This document shows, one piece after another, positions 46,180 to 57,603 of a stretch of 64,000 bases of DNA. Origin of the DNA: Owenia fusiformis (Eukaryota; Annelida; Polychaeta; Sabellida; Oweniidae); the NCBI GenBank assembly GCA_903813345.2, contig CAIIXF020000010.1, positions 33,409,425 through 33,473,424 of the forward strand. Reading direction: 5' to 3'. Position 1 is the stretch's first letter. Each line of letters starts with the position of its first letter. The notes beneath the pieces were generated by a model. That model was not told the origin of the DNA. It ran no database searches and saw only the letters and a program-made list of their open reading frames with translations. The translations under genes and the position numbers were made by a program.

Positions 46180-47359
46180 CCTTAGGAAAATCAATACTAC
46201 ATCGACTTTATTTATTTAATAATTGAAAGGAAGTGAAGTTAACGAAATATTCGAATACAATACATACTGCCGAAAAAGCACATTTATTTCGTGGGTATTT
46301 AAAGGACTGCGAGTTGTTTGTAGAATGAATCCAGGGAGCTTGTTCATGCATTCCACTTGTGTTTTTCATCTAAAAAACATCAATACACTTTAAACACTAT
46401 GAAACAATACTTGGGTGTTAATCCAAAGATAATACTTGAAAATGAGATATTTTTGGGATTATATGGTGCAATCTTAAAGTCAATTAAATGTTTTAAAGTG
46501 TATCATTCTACAAACAACTCACGGTCCTTTACCCTACAAAACTCCCCTACCCTTCAGTGTTTTCCTGACGTTTTCACGAACCTTCCCTGTTCCACCTAAC
46601 AAGACTCTTTTCCCCCATTGCTATACCCGTATACTGGTATACTGCCCATAGATCTGTGCACAGGAGTTTCACACGGAAAATGAACTTATTTTAGGAAATA
46701 TTGTGGAAAAGATTACACGTAGTAAATAATTTCTCAACAATATGGGCTGACCGTTGAATGCAATTATTCATTTATTTCATTTCATCAATACTAGTAATCA
46801 TAAAATCATGACGCTGACATGCCAGCATGCTGACATGGTTTTAATTCTAAAAATTAAGATAAAGTGCAGTTATATAGTACCAAATAATATTCATTCATAA
46901 TATGCTAGGCTACGGAACAAATACTCAGTAATATGTCTTTTGTGGAGATCAATTCTGAAAAAGAGGGGTGAACCCCCAGAGCTTTAGCGATGACTGATGT
47001 ATTAGTCTCATGCCTACCACCTACCATGAGTCTGGGTATCGACTTAGAAAATATTGAAAATTGTAATGTCTGATAAACCAACTCAATCACACATATTATT
47101 AAACTTCAATATCTTATCCTTCTATTCTGAGATTACAAAAATATCAATTTGTATCACAATTGATGAAGAATATTGGCATCAAAGACAAATCAATGGCAAA
47201 TATTAAATGAATTATCCTCCAAAATTTTGCGTACTTTCTTTGTATAGACATTGAATGGTATTTCTGGATAATTGAATTGGTGTTTATCTTGGTAATCAAG
47301 GGATTATAGTCACTCAAAGTTACTGAGCATCCAGTTTTGAGACTTCAATTGTGTTAGTG
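46180..47359. other. Non-coding; contains part of a dispersed repeat
   Basis: CCCCAGAGCTTTAGCGATGA near 46974 also occurs near 54909, followed in both by CTGA and a TACCACCT phrase. No exon recognised. Confidence 0.5.
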
Positions 47360-47700
47360 AAGGACGATTCTCGGTTTGGAGAACAGTCTCTTGGGCTAAT
47401 AATTTTTATAATGAAAAATATAGAAATATTACCCAAATTAAACTATGAATATTCAAAAGAGGACATTTAAATCTACAAGATGTAAAAATAACAAATTGGT
47501 CTGAAGGGAAAGAAGTTCATCAGTGTACTCCGCTAATATTTTTTTGCGAAAAATCTAGAAATATTACCCAAATTAAATTATGACTATTCAAAAGAGGACA
47601 TTTAAATCTATATTATGTAAAAACAATCAAATTTGTCCGAAGCAGGGATAATGCTCATTTAGATTGATGAACTTCGTTCTCCAAACCGAGAATCGTCCTT
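47360..47700. mobile_element. 341-bp inverted-repeat element with 25-bp perfect ends
   Basis: Left end AAGGACGATTCTCGGTTTGG followed by AGAAC; the right end is its exact inverted form. Inside, TAGAAATATTACCCAAATTA and TTCAAAAGAGGACATTTAAA occur twice in direct orientation about 125 bp apart. No target duplication recognised. Confidence 0.85.
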
Positions 47701-48219
47701 TACACATATTTCAGTCAAATTCATGCTAAGCACAACATTTTGGTTTCAATATTATAATCTCTATACATGACCCTGGTGATGAAGATTCAGAATCAGTCAA
47801 AAAATCCTAAACCGGAAAACTGTGCTCATTGTGCAAAACTAAAAGTGAAGCAACTTTTTTTCTGATATTTCTTACATCAAATGGCAGCCATCTTGTTTTT
47901 CCCCCTTCAAATTAAACTGGCGGGAAATTCAAAAATTTGAAAAAATTTTAATCCTAAAATACATTTCAAAAATATGATTTTCTTTTTAATTCTTCATGGG
48001 TCTTAAGTTATTTCTCCTTTGTATGTCATACATGTTGCCATTGGTGTTTTTTCTATGATAATGACCCTCTTTATTTGTTCAGATACTTATTCTGACTCTC
48101 AGCAGGGGGTTAATTTTGCATCAAAACTCGTGAAAAAGTAAATATACTTATCAAATATAACTAGGACAGTAATAAAAACCATATTTCACATACATTTGAC
48201 TGAGGGACCAAAAGGGCAT

Positions 48220-48490
48220 ATATCCGGACACATCCTTCTCACGAGTTAGTTTTCTAATATTACACGTCGTCGTGATGTTTTAATGGATGTAAGCATATTC
48301 ATTACGCTTTTCTTTATCTTGATGTGAAAATCCAAGCTATGATGTTATTAGAAAATTTGAATCCGCCATTTTTGTTTATCGATTTGGACCAATCAGAGGT
48401 GTACCAACTGTACGTCATCTCAATACATGTTTACATTATAAATGTAGTCATCTTTGAACTCTGAGGTTAATCCCCCTCCCCCCCCGATTC
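48220..48490 (+). repeat. Dispersed repeat, copy also at 54990-55260
   Basis: Shares ACGTCGTCGTGATGTT, AACTTGATGTGAAAA-like text, CCGCCATTTTTGTTTATCGA, TTTGGACCAATCAGAGGTGT and TTTGAACTCTG with 54990-55260, in order. Confidence 0.85.
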
Positions 48491-48947
48491 TGAAATATCT
48501 ATGAATGAATACTCAGTAAACATGTGTATGGTAATATTTCTCAAATGTAAAGATTCTATTCTATGTTCTCTCAATGACAAACAATGATTTAGACATTCTT
48601 ATCAGAAGCTTATTCCATGGTTCAAAGGTTCAAACTAACAATTATGCTATTAGACAGTGTTGTGTATGTAGTACAGTATCGCAGCAGTGTAGTATAGCAG
48701 ACAGCTCCAAGAGATACCTCAGTCTCCAAATTCTTGATGGGCCAAGATTTACTGCATAACATAACACAAATCATTGTAATTTGTTGAGCTACTCCAGAAG
48801 ATCATACTACTGCACATATTATCCACTATTTAAATTTTTCATTGAAACGAATCAGGAAGACTGGCAGTGTCATTTGGAACTAATTCTCTTAGTTCATGTT
48901 CATTATAGAATGAACTATATTCAGGTTTTGAATCCATGGAGGGAATT

Positions 48948-51900
48948 TTAGAACACATTCTGTAGCTTTCCTTCTTTTGTATCTGCAATTTTGCCGGATG
49001 TCAACTTCGTCAGCTTATCTTCAACTCCAGAGAATATGATGGCTACCTGCTCCTCTACTGCCATGGGGACTGCAAAGATATATCATAAACAAAAAATTTC
49101 AAGGAAATGTGTGACAAATGAGTTGTCAAATTCACCTCTATTCTCTGCTCTGTTTGCCACTTCAATTTTAGTCTTTTTCTCAATGTTTTCGCCCACTGTG
49201 AGTTTTTGAAGTATCTTAAATGAATGCCCATGGGGTTTCACAAAGAGGGAAAAAACGTTTTCATACACCTTTTTCAGATAAACGCCCATGGGCATAAACG
49301 TGAGAAACTCTGGTAAATATTTATAACACACATGTGCAATGTGAAATAAGAGCATGTGCAAAACATGAAGTAGGCCAATTAATATAATATTTTTGACCAC
49401 TCTGTCAGACCAATCTTTTATCAAAACTACTAGTATGTGTCCTTAATATGTAAAATAATCATATACCATTTTAAATGTTGACCTTGACCTTAAGTTAAGA
49501 AAACATTAACTCAGCAAGAAGCAAATCACAGTAAAGAATTTTTTTTTTGATAAATAGTGGTCGTCTTAAAAATTTCTCCTTGAACTGACCTTTTACCAAT
49601 TTACTGGTATTTCAATTTTCAAAAAACATGTTTTCTTGTAAAAAATAATGGCCATTTTGAAACTCAGCTGTCTTCTTGAACCTACCTATTTCATGGCTTA
49701 AATCTGATCCTACACATGATACAGACTTCAGGGACCCACATTGATGGAGGGATCTACTATAGAAGTCATTGATCTTAGGAATCTGGATATATGAATGGAG
49801 CTCTGGAAATATAAATAAAATGTGTAAATTAGTGTAGATTATAACTAGTCTTTGCATCAGGATGCAATAAAGCACATGTTATGGGGAAAATGTAAGTTTC
49901 AAAATGGGCATGTTCTTTTTTGTTTTGTATTTTGTTTACCAGTAATGAGGGTTGGCAAAACCTGTTTTGTATATACAGCATGTCCCCCAGCTGTGGACCA
50001 ACGATGCAGTCAAACACCTTGAAGTACTTTTTACAAACAAGCAAATTAAGGGACCCCTGAGCAACCACACACCCGCCCATTAAATTAATCACAATATAGC
50101 ACCTACAGTGCGATAATAATATTGTACTCCCGGTAATTTTGGCACGCTACTTTATTTTGGGCTTTTCGCAAAAATTGGAAAATTCGAGAATTATAAAAGG
50201 CGCGAAAATTCCAGTAGTTCTAATTCGGGGATTTCAATGTTGACAATATTTTAATCCAGAGCTGGGCTATAATAGGTAAAAAAAACGAAAAAATTGAAAA
50301 TAAGCGAAATATAATAGCCGTGAAACAAAATGCCAAAAACGCAAAATATAATTGTGTCAAATATTAGTGGGAGTACAGTATATCATGAACATGTCAGAAT
50401 GTACCTTGACCCGCATATTTATAATTTGAAAATGAACACTCAACTTAATTCATGAAACATACTGTAGATACTGAACAAATATTTCACTCTATTGAGGTGA
50501 ATACCTGTACATCTTTCACAAGTGATATTCCACGAAGCCCGAAGGGCAAGTGGAATATCACCTTGTGAAAGTGCTACAGGTATTCACCGAAAATAGAGTG
50601 AAATATTTGTTTTATTATATCACTGTCTAGCTAAACATCCCTAATATCATTAAGTCATAGGTTAACATTGATATATTTACGAATCTACTCAGTTCGTCTG
50701 CCTTTTTGACTTACACTGAACTAAATTATTTACACTGAACAAAAACAAATTTTTTGAAAATTCCCGGGAGCGTGGGATATCGCTAGATATCTCACGGTTG
50801 TCTTATCTGATTAGCATTGCCATTGAATATCGCCAGATATCCCAAGACATGTGACCCGGTTTTGACCAATCATACTGTCACTAGCTAGATAGTGATATAA
50901 TAAAGTTAATTATCACACTTAAGAACTGAGATTAAGAACTGAGTTTTAAGTTTTATCATTGATCTGGAAATCAGCATTTCAAACTCAGGTGTATAGCATA
51001 CAGTAAGTCTTGGTATAGCAATGAAATCCAAAAAGAAAGGCTTACACAAATGAAATCTTTCAGAGATTTGGAGATTTTCCAAAATACACCTGAAAATTGG
51101 TGGATTTTTGTTTGGCAGACCTTTTCAATCCGTCAAATTAAACAGTAGCCAAATTAAAGGTGCAACAATTAGTGCTTTGGGGGCATTAAATGATCATTGA
51201 CCAGTGTCAAAATATATTTAAGTTTGTATATTTCATCAAGACTAAAATTATTTTTTATTATCTCCTAAGAAACCCCCTGGATGAACATTAGTTCAGTTGA
51301 TATTCCTCTTGAAACGTTGTGAACCTTAAAATCTATGAATTGGGACACCCTTTATAGAAGCTTTGAACTGAATTTATACTGCTTAATGCTGAAATTGATA
51401 GTTTATCCATACATTTCAAGAAAATAGATATGTCAAAGAAGATATAAAGCTAAGTATTGACCTGATAGCTCAGAAAAAAATAAAAAATTTCGAAGTTTCT
51501 CTCTACAGTCCTTGTTGCCCCTTTAAGTGTATCTACAGTACCCACGTAATAGGACTTTCTCACCTGTTTTGCTTATCTCTGAAGTATTCTCACATGATGT
51601 CACAGCCAGAGTAAGGAGTCCGGTATTAGAGAGGAGCAGCATCAGAAAGCCGTACCAGATACAACAATGATGATGTACTTTATGGCATCTAAATAAATAT
51701 TTAAACAAGTTGTTAGAGAAAATTAGTACATAGATGACAGGCAGGTTTATGGTTGTTTCAATACCTATTACTCCAGTATCATCAAGGCAACAATAAATAT
51801 TTTTGAAGCAATATCTAACAAAGCATTAAAATGACAAAATGTAGCCACCTGGATGCTACATCTAATCTAAACACTATTAGTTAAATTTTTTCAAGTTCTA

Positions 51901-52539
51901 AGAATTTGTTATAGATGCTGAATGCTAAATGCTGACAACTGGATGCTGTCCACTGAAAATGTGAAGGCTATATAACATTCTAATATGATACGTGACGTCA
52001 CAATAGCTAGAACAATTGATTAACTGGTCTATATTGGAGTATGCATGACTGCTAAAATTCATAAATGCAAATAGTTGTGTTTCTTGTCTGTTTATCATAT
52101 TAGAATCGTAACAAAGACCTCGATTTTATGATATATGTCAAATATATGACCTCAAATTTTATTCTGGCCATTGCCAAAGACCTCAATCACTTCGCAATTT
52201 CTGTCTTTTAACAATGAGCAGAATAAAATTTTCGGTCATATATTACGCCATAAATTATAAAATCTTGGTCTTTATTCCTTAAATATCTCACCATTTTAGT
52301 AGGTAGTGACATAAAATCAATGTGTGTACAAAAGTGTAACATCTTGAAGTCTCTGACTGCAAACCTGCCAACAGCCTAATTTTAGTAACAAAAATGATTT
52401 TAGCAATATCAAACATTCAGGTTTTTGATCATTTGAACCCACGTGAGCTAATATTATCATGACTTCAACTAATTTAAATGAACAAGGAAACAAACCTGCA
52501 TCTTTGAGTTTCTTGAGGAACTGAGTAACTATAGATCAT
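48948..52539 (-). CDS. Predicted small membrane or secreted protein, four coding exons
   Basis: No known family assigned. Exons (minus): 52620-52496, with ATG at 52539; 51688-51564; 49802-49686; 49069-48948, with TAA. Each has canonical ends: acceptors TTGATTTTCAG, ATTTATTTAG, TATATTTCCAG and TATCTTTGCAG; donors CAG|GTTTGT, CAG|GTGAGA and TAG|GTAGGT. Junction codons fit at every step (AG+A Arg, G+AG Glu, G+TC Val), so the frame stays open through 135 codons. Two short upstream ORFs precede the ATG. Residues about 24-46 (CIWYGFLMLLLSNTGLLTLA plus VTS) form one hydrophobic segment after a Cys/His-rich start: a signal peptide or a signal anchor. Asn49 is a possible glycosylation site, and Cys78 and Cys86 could pair. 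Exon 4 starts VPMAVEEQVAIIFSGV, very like a stretch in F1 ATP synthase alpha, but the rest is not ATP synthase. Expression is unproven. Confidence 0.6.
50127..50373. mobile_element. 247-bp MITE with CTCCC ends and TA duplication
   Basis: TA at 50125-50126 and 50374-50375. Left end CTCCCGGTAATTTTGGCAC, right end GTGTCAAATATTAGTGGGAG, inverted matches with three or four differences. Lies in intron 3 side of the four-exon gene's 51.56-49.80-kb intron. Confidence 0.75.
50474..50611. repeat. Fold-back with CGAAGCCCGAAGGGC centre
   Basis: Arms AACAAATATTTCACTCTATT and AATAGAGTGAAATATTTGTT are exact inverted copies; the inner arms GGTGAATACCTGTA / TACAGGTATTCACC and GATATTCCAC / GTGGAATATC also pair. 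Loop holds GAAGCCCGAAGGGC. Confidence 0.88.
51158..51522. mobile_element. 365-bp TTAA-flanked element, copy 2
   Basis: TTAA at 51154-51157 and 51523-51526. Left end AGGTGCAACAATTAG, right end CCTTGTTGCCCCT, inverted with one mismatch over 11 bp. Related to 3730-3933, with an extra ~130 bp in the middle (about 51270-51400). Lies 42 bp from the splice donor of exon 2 of the four-exon gene. Confidence 0.75.
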
Positions 52540-52639
52540 TTCTACTCAAGCAATCTGCATGGGTTCTTTCACTTCATGTTCATATAACACCCAGAGCTTT
52601 AGTACCCACTCTTTGCCTGCCTGAAAATCAAAGTGTGAA

Positions 52640-53040
52640 GAGCATTTAGTATACAGTCAGTTCTTGGATATGTTATGCATGGAAATAGTCCTTTTGCATC
52701 TGTAAAAAAGCATCTAATATTGAAATTTAGATTCATTCAAATGCTAACTTACCATCCTATTTGGCCAATGCAGTTGTGCTCTCTGGCTAATGACATTTTC
52801 AGTTCATTTTCCCCATAAAATATAAAAAATACCCTTCTCAAAAGTGAAATTGACTGAAAAGGCTATAAACATTGCCTATACCTAACATTAATAAGACAAT
52901 GCATTAAATGCAATGGTACAAAGATAAAGTGTTTTGCACTGTAAACGGTGAAGTGGACTATTTGATGATTAAAAAATGTCACCTTTTATTGAAAAATGGT
53001 TGGATATTTGAATATTTGAAAAACATTTCTAATATTTTTG
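52640..53040. other. Non-coding, presumed 5' intron of the four-exon gene
   Basis: The acceptor at 52621 implies an upstream leader exon on the minus strand. One untested possibility is a segment ending CACAGAGCAG|GTAATC near 53608. Confidence 0.35.
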
Positions 53041-53044
53041 CTTA

Positions 53045-53365
53045 TGTCTGTTAATTTTGGACCTTTTGATAGTAAAAGCTTAAGAGATTTTTCTACAGCG
53101 ATGCTTGATCAAAATATGAAAATGAATTCCACAGATCATCAAAAGCAAGGCTTTTTGGCCAGAGTTCAACTCAGTTCATAACATGAAAAAGTTTCACACC
53201 AACTGTTAAAATTATGAGAAAGCTGCTAGTAAAGGCTTAAGAAGATCTGGAGATATTTCATCAATGATGCTAGATCAAAATATGAAAATGAATTCCACAG
53301 ATCAACTTGCTTTTATAAATGTCACTACATGAAAAAGTTTCACACCAACTGTTGAAATTATGTGA
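53045..53365 (+). repeat. ~180-bp segment duplicated in tandem
   Basis: ATCAAAATATGAAAATGAAT followed by TCCACAGATCA, and AAGTTTCACACCAACTGTT, each occur twice in the same order about 170 bp apart. Confidence 0.85.
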
Positions 53366-53369
53366 AAGC

Positions 53370-53960
53370 ATACTCTGATTCTTTCGCTTGAAAGATTAAG
53401 TGTAGCTAAATTAAACTGGCTCTCTCTAAAGCTGGCCAGATATAAGTATTAGCAGTATTACCAGGAGCTTTTCTTGCATCAAAATGAGAAAAATATGCCC
53501 AATAAACAATAACAATTTCAGTTAATCAAAATAATAAAGACAATACAGAGAAAGAAATGTCATGTCACCCTACACTTGAAGGAAATCACGGACCTCTGCC
53601 AGATTACCTGCTCTGTGTCTATGCTCAATAAATATTTTTTATCCTTTGAGCCTACTACCAATAGGAGCTGGATCTGGCTCTGTGGTTTAAATTGTCACTC
53701 GGTAGTTTTTCACAATGAAATTCCCAATAAAATTTCCCCGCTCGTCACCCTTATTTCCTGATTTTTGGAAGTATGTTTGAGAAACGATAAGTCAATGAGG
53801 CAAATTAGAAGTCAGTGTCAAATTACTACACAAGTTGATTTTGAACTGTGAAATGCAGACATGACAGCAATCTTAAGCTTAATCATCCTGATGAAAAGTC
53901 AAAGAAAGAACACTTGGTGAGCCTTAGTTATCGCAGTCCACAAGTTGTAGACCGTAATAA
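53370..53960. other. Non-coding, no gene seen
   Basis: No domain recognised in any frame. Confidence 0.35.
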
Positions 53961-53961
53961 T

Positions 53962-53996
53962 GCAGAGACATGAAAAACAGTTTTTCATGTCTCTGC
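53962..53996. repeat. Perfect 35-nt palindrome
   Basis: GCAGAGACATGAAAAAC, a single A, then the exact inverted copy GTTTTTCATGTCTCTGC. Stem of 17 bp. Confidence 0.9.
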
Positions 53997-54519
53997 TTGG
54001 CCCTTGGTCTAGATCGGGATTCATAAAAGTCTTAAGTTGATCAAGAATAAGGGTAATATCCCAGGGTAATATCGACCATCTAGTTATACTCTAAAAGCAC
54101 AATAATTCAGATTGGAATGGCAAAACTGGTCATTCAAAATTCAACTTAGAAAATTGGAAGCCATCTTCGATCTTGGAATAATTTTAGAGAACTTTTACGA
54201 CTTGTTCCTTCACTTTTATCGATAGCACCTGTTATATACTTACTTCAATGTTATCTGTTTGTTCCCTTATACTTTATACACCAGACAGCAATACCTTAGG
54301 GTCCAATTATTGTTACTGTCGTCATATTCGGGCATATTCGACAGCAATTTGAAAACTTCCACCTCAAAACCGGAATTTACGTCATGAGGTCATGACTCGC
54401 CAAACATACGATTTAGGGTGAAAAATGAGAGTGCACTTTCGATATCATTTTCTCCATGAACTACAGGTGGGTTAAAAAAGTTAAGCTGACAAAAAGATCA
54501 GAGATATCCAAAATAATCG

Positions 54520-55260
54520 AGAACACCTGAAGGTTAGTGCTGAAAACCCTGAAGACAAATTTCTGCCAACTTTTTAGCGGAAAATTTTTTTTTTTGGAAA
54601 ATTCTTCCAAAAATATTCAAGTCGGGCCTACACCAAATACACTATTTTATCCCTTATGAAACATAACGATGGCTTTATATATCGCAACTCTCGTATCTGG
54701 CATCCTAAAAATTCAAACTGAATCAAAATTGATAATTTATGGGTTGAGTTATGGCCTCTTGATTTGAGGTGTCGTATTTTTCTACGAACTCGTGTACCGA
54801 GAAATCGGGACTATATCACGCCACGGCGGAGATAGAAATGTCGCTAACCGAAGCACAATTTGCCCTTTGGATCTCCTGCTGAATAAGGGGGAAGAAGAGG
54901 AGGGAAAGCCCCAGAGCTTTAGCGATGACTGACATAAAACGTCTTTTGCGTACCACCTTCGCTTGCGCAAATTCTCACCAGTTAATTTTCGAACATAGCG
55001 CGTCGTCGTGATGTTTCAATCGATGTAAACATATTCCTTACATATTTCTTTAACTTGATGTGAAAAACCAAGCTATAATATTGGTTTATACGCCGGGAAT
55101 CAACATAATAATATTCGAAGCGTTATTAGAAAATTTTGAATCCGCCATTTTTGTTTATCGATTTGGACCAATCAGAGGTGTGTCATCTCAATACAGGTTT
55201 ACATTATAGGCGTATGTCATATTTGAACTCTGGGGTTAATCACCCTTTTAGGGGGAAGTG
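54520..55260 (+). repeat. Compact copy of the dispersed repeat of 44.4-48.5 kb
   Basis: In order: CCTGAAGACAAATTTCTGCC, then CCCCAGAGCTTTAGCGATGA, then GCGTCGTCGTGATGTTTCAA, then CCGCCATTTTTGTTTATCGA and TTTGGACCAATCAGAGGTGT. The same blocks occur in the same order at 44711/45141, 46974, 48266 and 48367, spread over a longer distance. Confidence 0.8.
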
Positions 55261-55710
55261 GAAGATGAAAAGTATTTTCTTCTTTTATGCGACGGTTATA
55301 AAGATTGCATTTTCAAAATGTTGCTTTAAAGCGCCATGTCCGATATAGCCAATGTATAGCCCCCCCTCGGTCAAATTATCAATTTAGTGGTAAAATTGAT
55401 AACTACCTACTAGCACCTTTTAGCCGTTGCTTACAGTTTCTAAATCATTAGAACTTTGAAACAGCTTTCTAAAATACAAATAAACTAAATCTTACACTTT
55501 ACACTTACACTTAAATTTTACACTTTATTCAGTCTTCATAGTCAGATAAATGAACATTGAATGGCACTGTTGTTTCAATGACTATAAATAAAATTACTAT
55601 TATATAATATATACTCCATTGTTTTGAATTACTTTCGATGATGCCATTGTAGGACAAACAAGTAGTTTCTAGATTGATATATTACATCAATAGAATACCG
55701 TTTAACATAC

Positions 55711-56300
55711 TTCAAAGGACCAGGTATAGTATGGCAAATGATTTTGGACAGTCATTTCCTTCACTATGAGTACTTTCTGGCCATAAATGCAGTGGTTTTT
55801 GTTTAAACAATATGTCTTATATCAGGTTAACTCCCGATGATGATAAGAATATTAATCCAACACTCTGAAAAATTATGGATTTGGGACCCCACGTTGTCAC
55901 TTTTTTAAAATTGTTGGCTCATTTCCTAAAAAAAGGGCTCTTGTTTATCTCAATTTAGATATATCAAAAGTTTATTCTACACTATATAAATAACTTCTGA
56001 AAAGTGTATGGGTAATGAAATGCGATAAAGTTAAAAACCACACATCCCATACCATGTTATTTTCCCGTAGGGATAATTCATGCTGTTCATTGTTTTCAGC
56101 ATACTTTTGGTCATCGAAAATTAATATCTAATTGAAAACTAGACTTTCAATACCATTCTTGTTTCGAAGAAGTTTTAGACCCTTGTTGAACAATCTTTTC
56201 ATGCTAAAAAAACATATTTGTGTTAATGAGAAATGTCCTATTTAATTGAGAAAGTACTCAGGACTAAAACAATTTGCCATACTATACCTGTTCCTTTGAA
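55711..56300. mobile_element. 590-bp inverted-repeat element
   Basis: Left end TTCAAAGGACCAGGTATAGT followed by ATGGCAAAT; the right end is its inverted form with one difference (CTATACCTGTTCCTTTGAA). No coding frame. No duplication recognised at the flanks. Confidence 0.8.
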
Positions 56301-56341
56301 CTTGTTTTAACTTTGTCATTTTCACAATAATATGTAATTTC

Positions 56342-56647
56342 TTGAAAATCAAGGATTGCGAGTCTCATACTGCACCGTTTTTCTTCAAACTTATACCATT
56401 AAAAGCAAAATAAAATTGCCTTTCTGTCGGTGCATTACTTTATTGTAAAGAGTCCTTCGTTCTAGCAGCGTTTTGGTCCCCAGCTGTTAGAAGGCCTTCT
56501 CACAGTTGGGGACCAAAATGCCACTGGAAGTAGGGACTCCGTTTAAGAGAATAATGTACCATCAGAAAGAGATTTTTGTTATGCTTTGAATGGAACAAGT
56601 TTGAAGAAAAACGGTGCAGTATGAGACTCGTAATCCTTGGTTTTCAA
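56342..56647. repeat. Large fold-back, ~145-bp arms
   Basis: Left arm starts TTGAAAATCAAGGATTGCGA and runs through TCATACTGCACCGTTTTTCT and TTTTGGTCCCCA. The right arm mirrors this, ending TAATCCTTGGTTTTCAA. The loop is AAGGCCTTCT. It lies 41 bp after the preceding element. Confidence 0.87.
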
Positions 56648-56997
56648 ACATCCGGTAGGTCAAAAATTCAAATTAACGGTCGAAGTTAGGACCGCGTGTT
56701 TACACTTACACAGACTTTATATTGTAATTGTGAAGACTTTATGAAATCCCAGTATATTGGAATACAAACATTGTGTAATGGAAATGACTTTTTACATAAT
56801 GAGGTTACCAAGTTTGTCATATCAGGAGATTGATCAATACTTCCTGTGAGAGGATTATATAATGAAAGATTTAAGCCCAGGACTCAATGAATTATTGATG
56901 ATTTTAAACCACAATTGTCCTGTTTCTTGACTTTCAATGAGGGCGTCAGCCAGAACTAAAAATCTAGGAATGGATCAAATCATCTACAAGTCATTGG

Positions 56998-57344
56998 AAC
57001 AGCGGATTATATAAAAATGGACTGTTACTAATACCCAGATTTGTTGGTTGTTAAAAAAATATTTTTTTGATGTCAGCTATTAATTCTTAATTCTATTAGG
57101 AATTCTTAACTAACAATAGTTCAGCAATCTGTGCCAGAATGATGGGTCTTAAATCTTGAACTACCCTTAAACATCACTTCCTAAATAATACCAGTATAAA
57201 ATGGGATGTCACTTTTTATGCTCAGCATAAAATGGGACATCACTTTCTTATGCCAGGCATAAAAAGTGATATCAAAAAATTATTATTTCAAAAACCAACA
57301 AATCCGGGTATTTGTTACAGTCCAGTTTTATATAATCCGCTGTT
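56998..57344. mobile_element. 347-bp inverted-repeat element, ~50-bp ends
   Basis: Left end AACAGCGGATTATATAAAAA, then TGGACTGTTACTAATACCC and AGATTTGTTGGTT; the right end mirrors all of it with a few changes. TTGG is present at both flanks. Small internal hairpins carry AAAATGGGANNTCACTTT. Confidence 0.85.
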
Positions 57345-57603
57345 TTGGGTAATGTGCTTAAATTTTCTTCACATGATTTGCAAGGAAATTTTTGCAAGGG
57401 GTTTCCCATCTTGGATTTCCAAGGTATGATGTGTTTATGAAAATCAAACTGGGAAACGAGTATGGGGGTTTCAAAGGTTAGTCAAAACTAATCATTTGAC
57501 ATTTGACTCTCATAAGCACATGCCCTGTCATCTATAATAGCCATCCTCTTGGTTGTCAATTTAAGAATGCATTGCTTATTTAAGTCATCAAAGTACGTAA
57601 TAA

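Noticed and set aside
48990-49069. ATP synthase alpha gene
   Set aside because: Only one short exon matches; no nucleotide-binding or other alpha-subunit exons are visible around it.
49083-49424. Minus-strand 113-codon frame just upstream of exon 4 of the four-exon gene
   Set aside because: No family recognised, and it spans the acceptor side of the intron. The exon 3 to exon 4 splice gives a better-supported frame.
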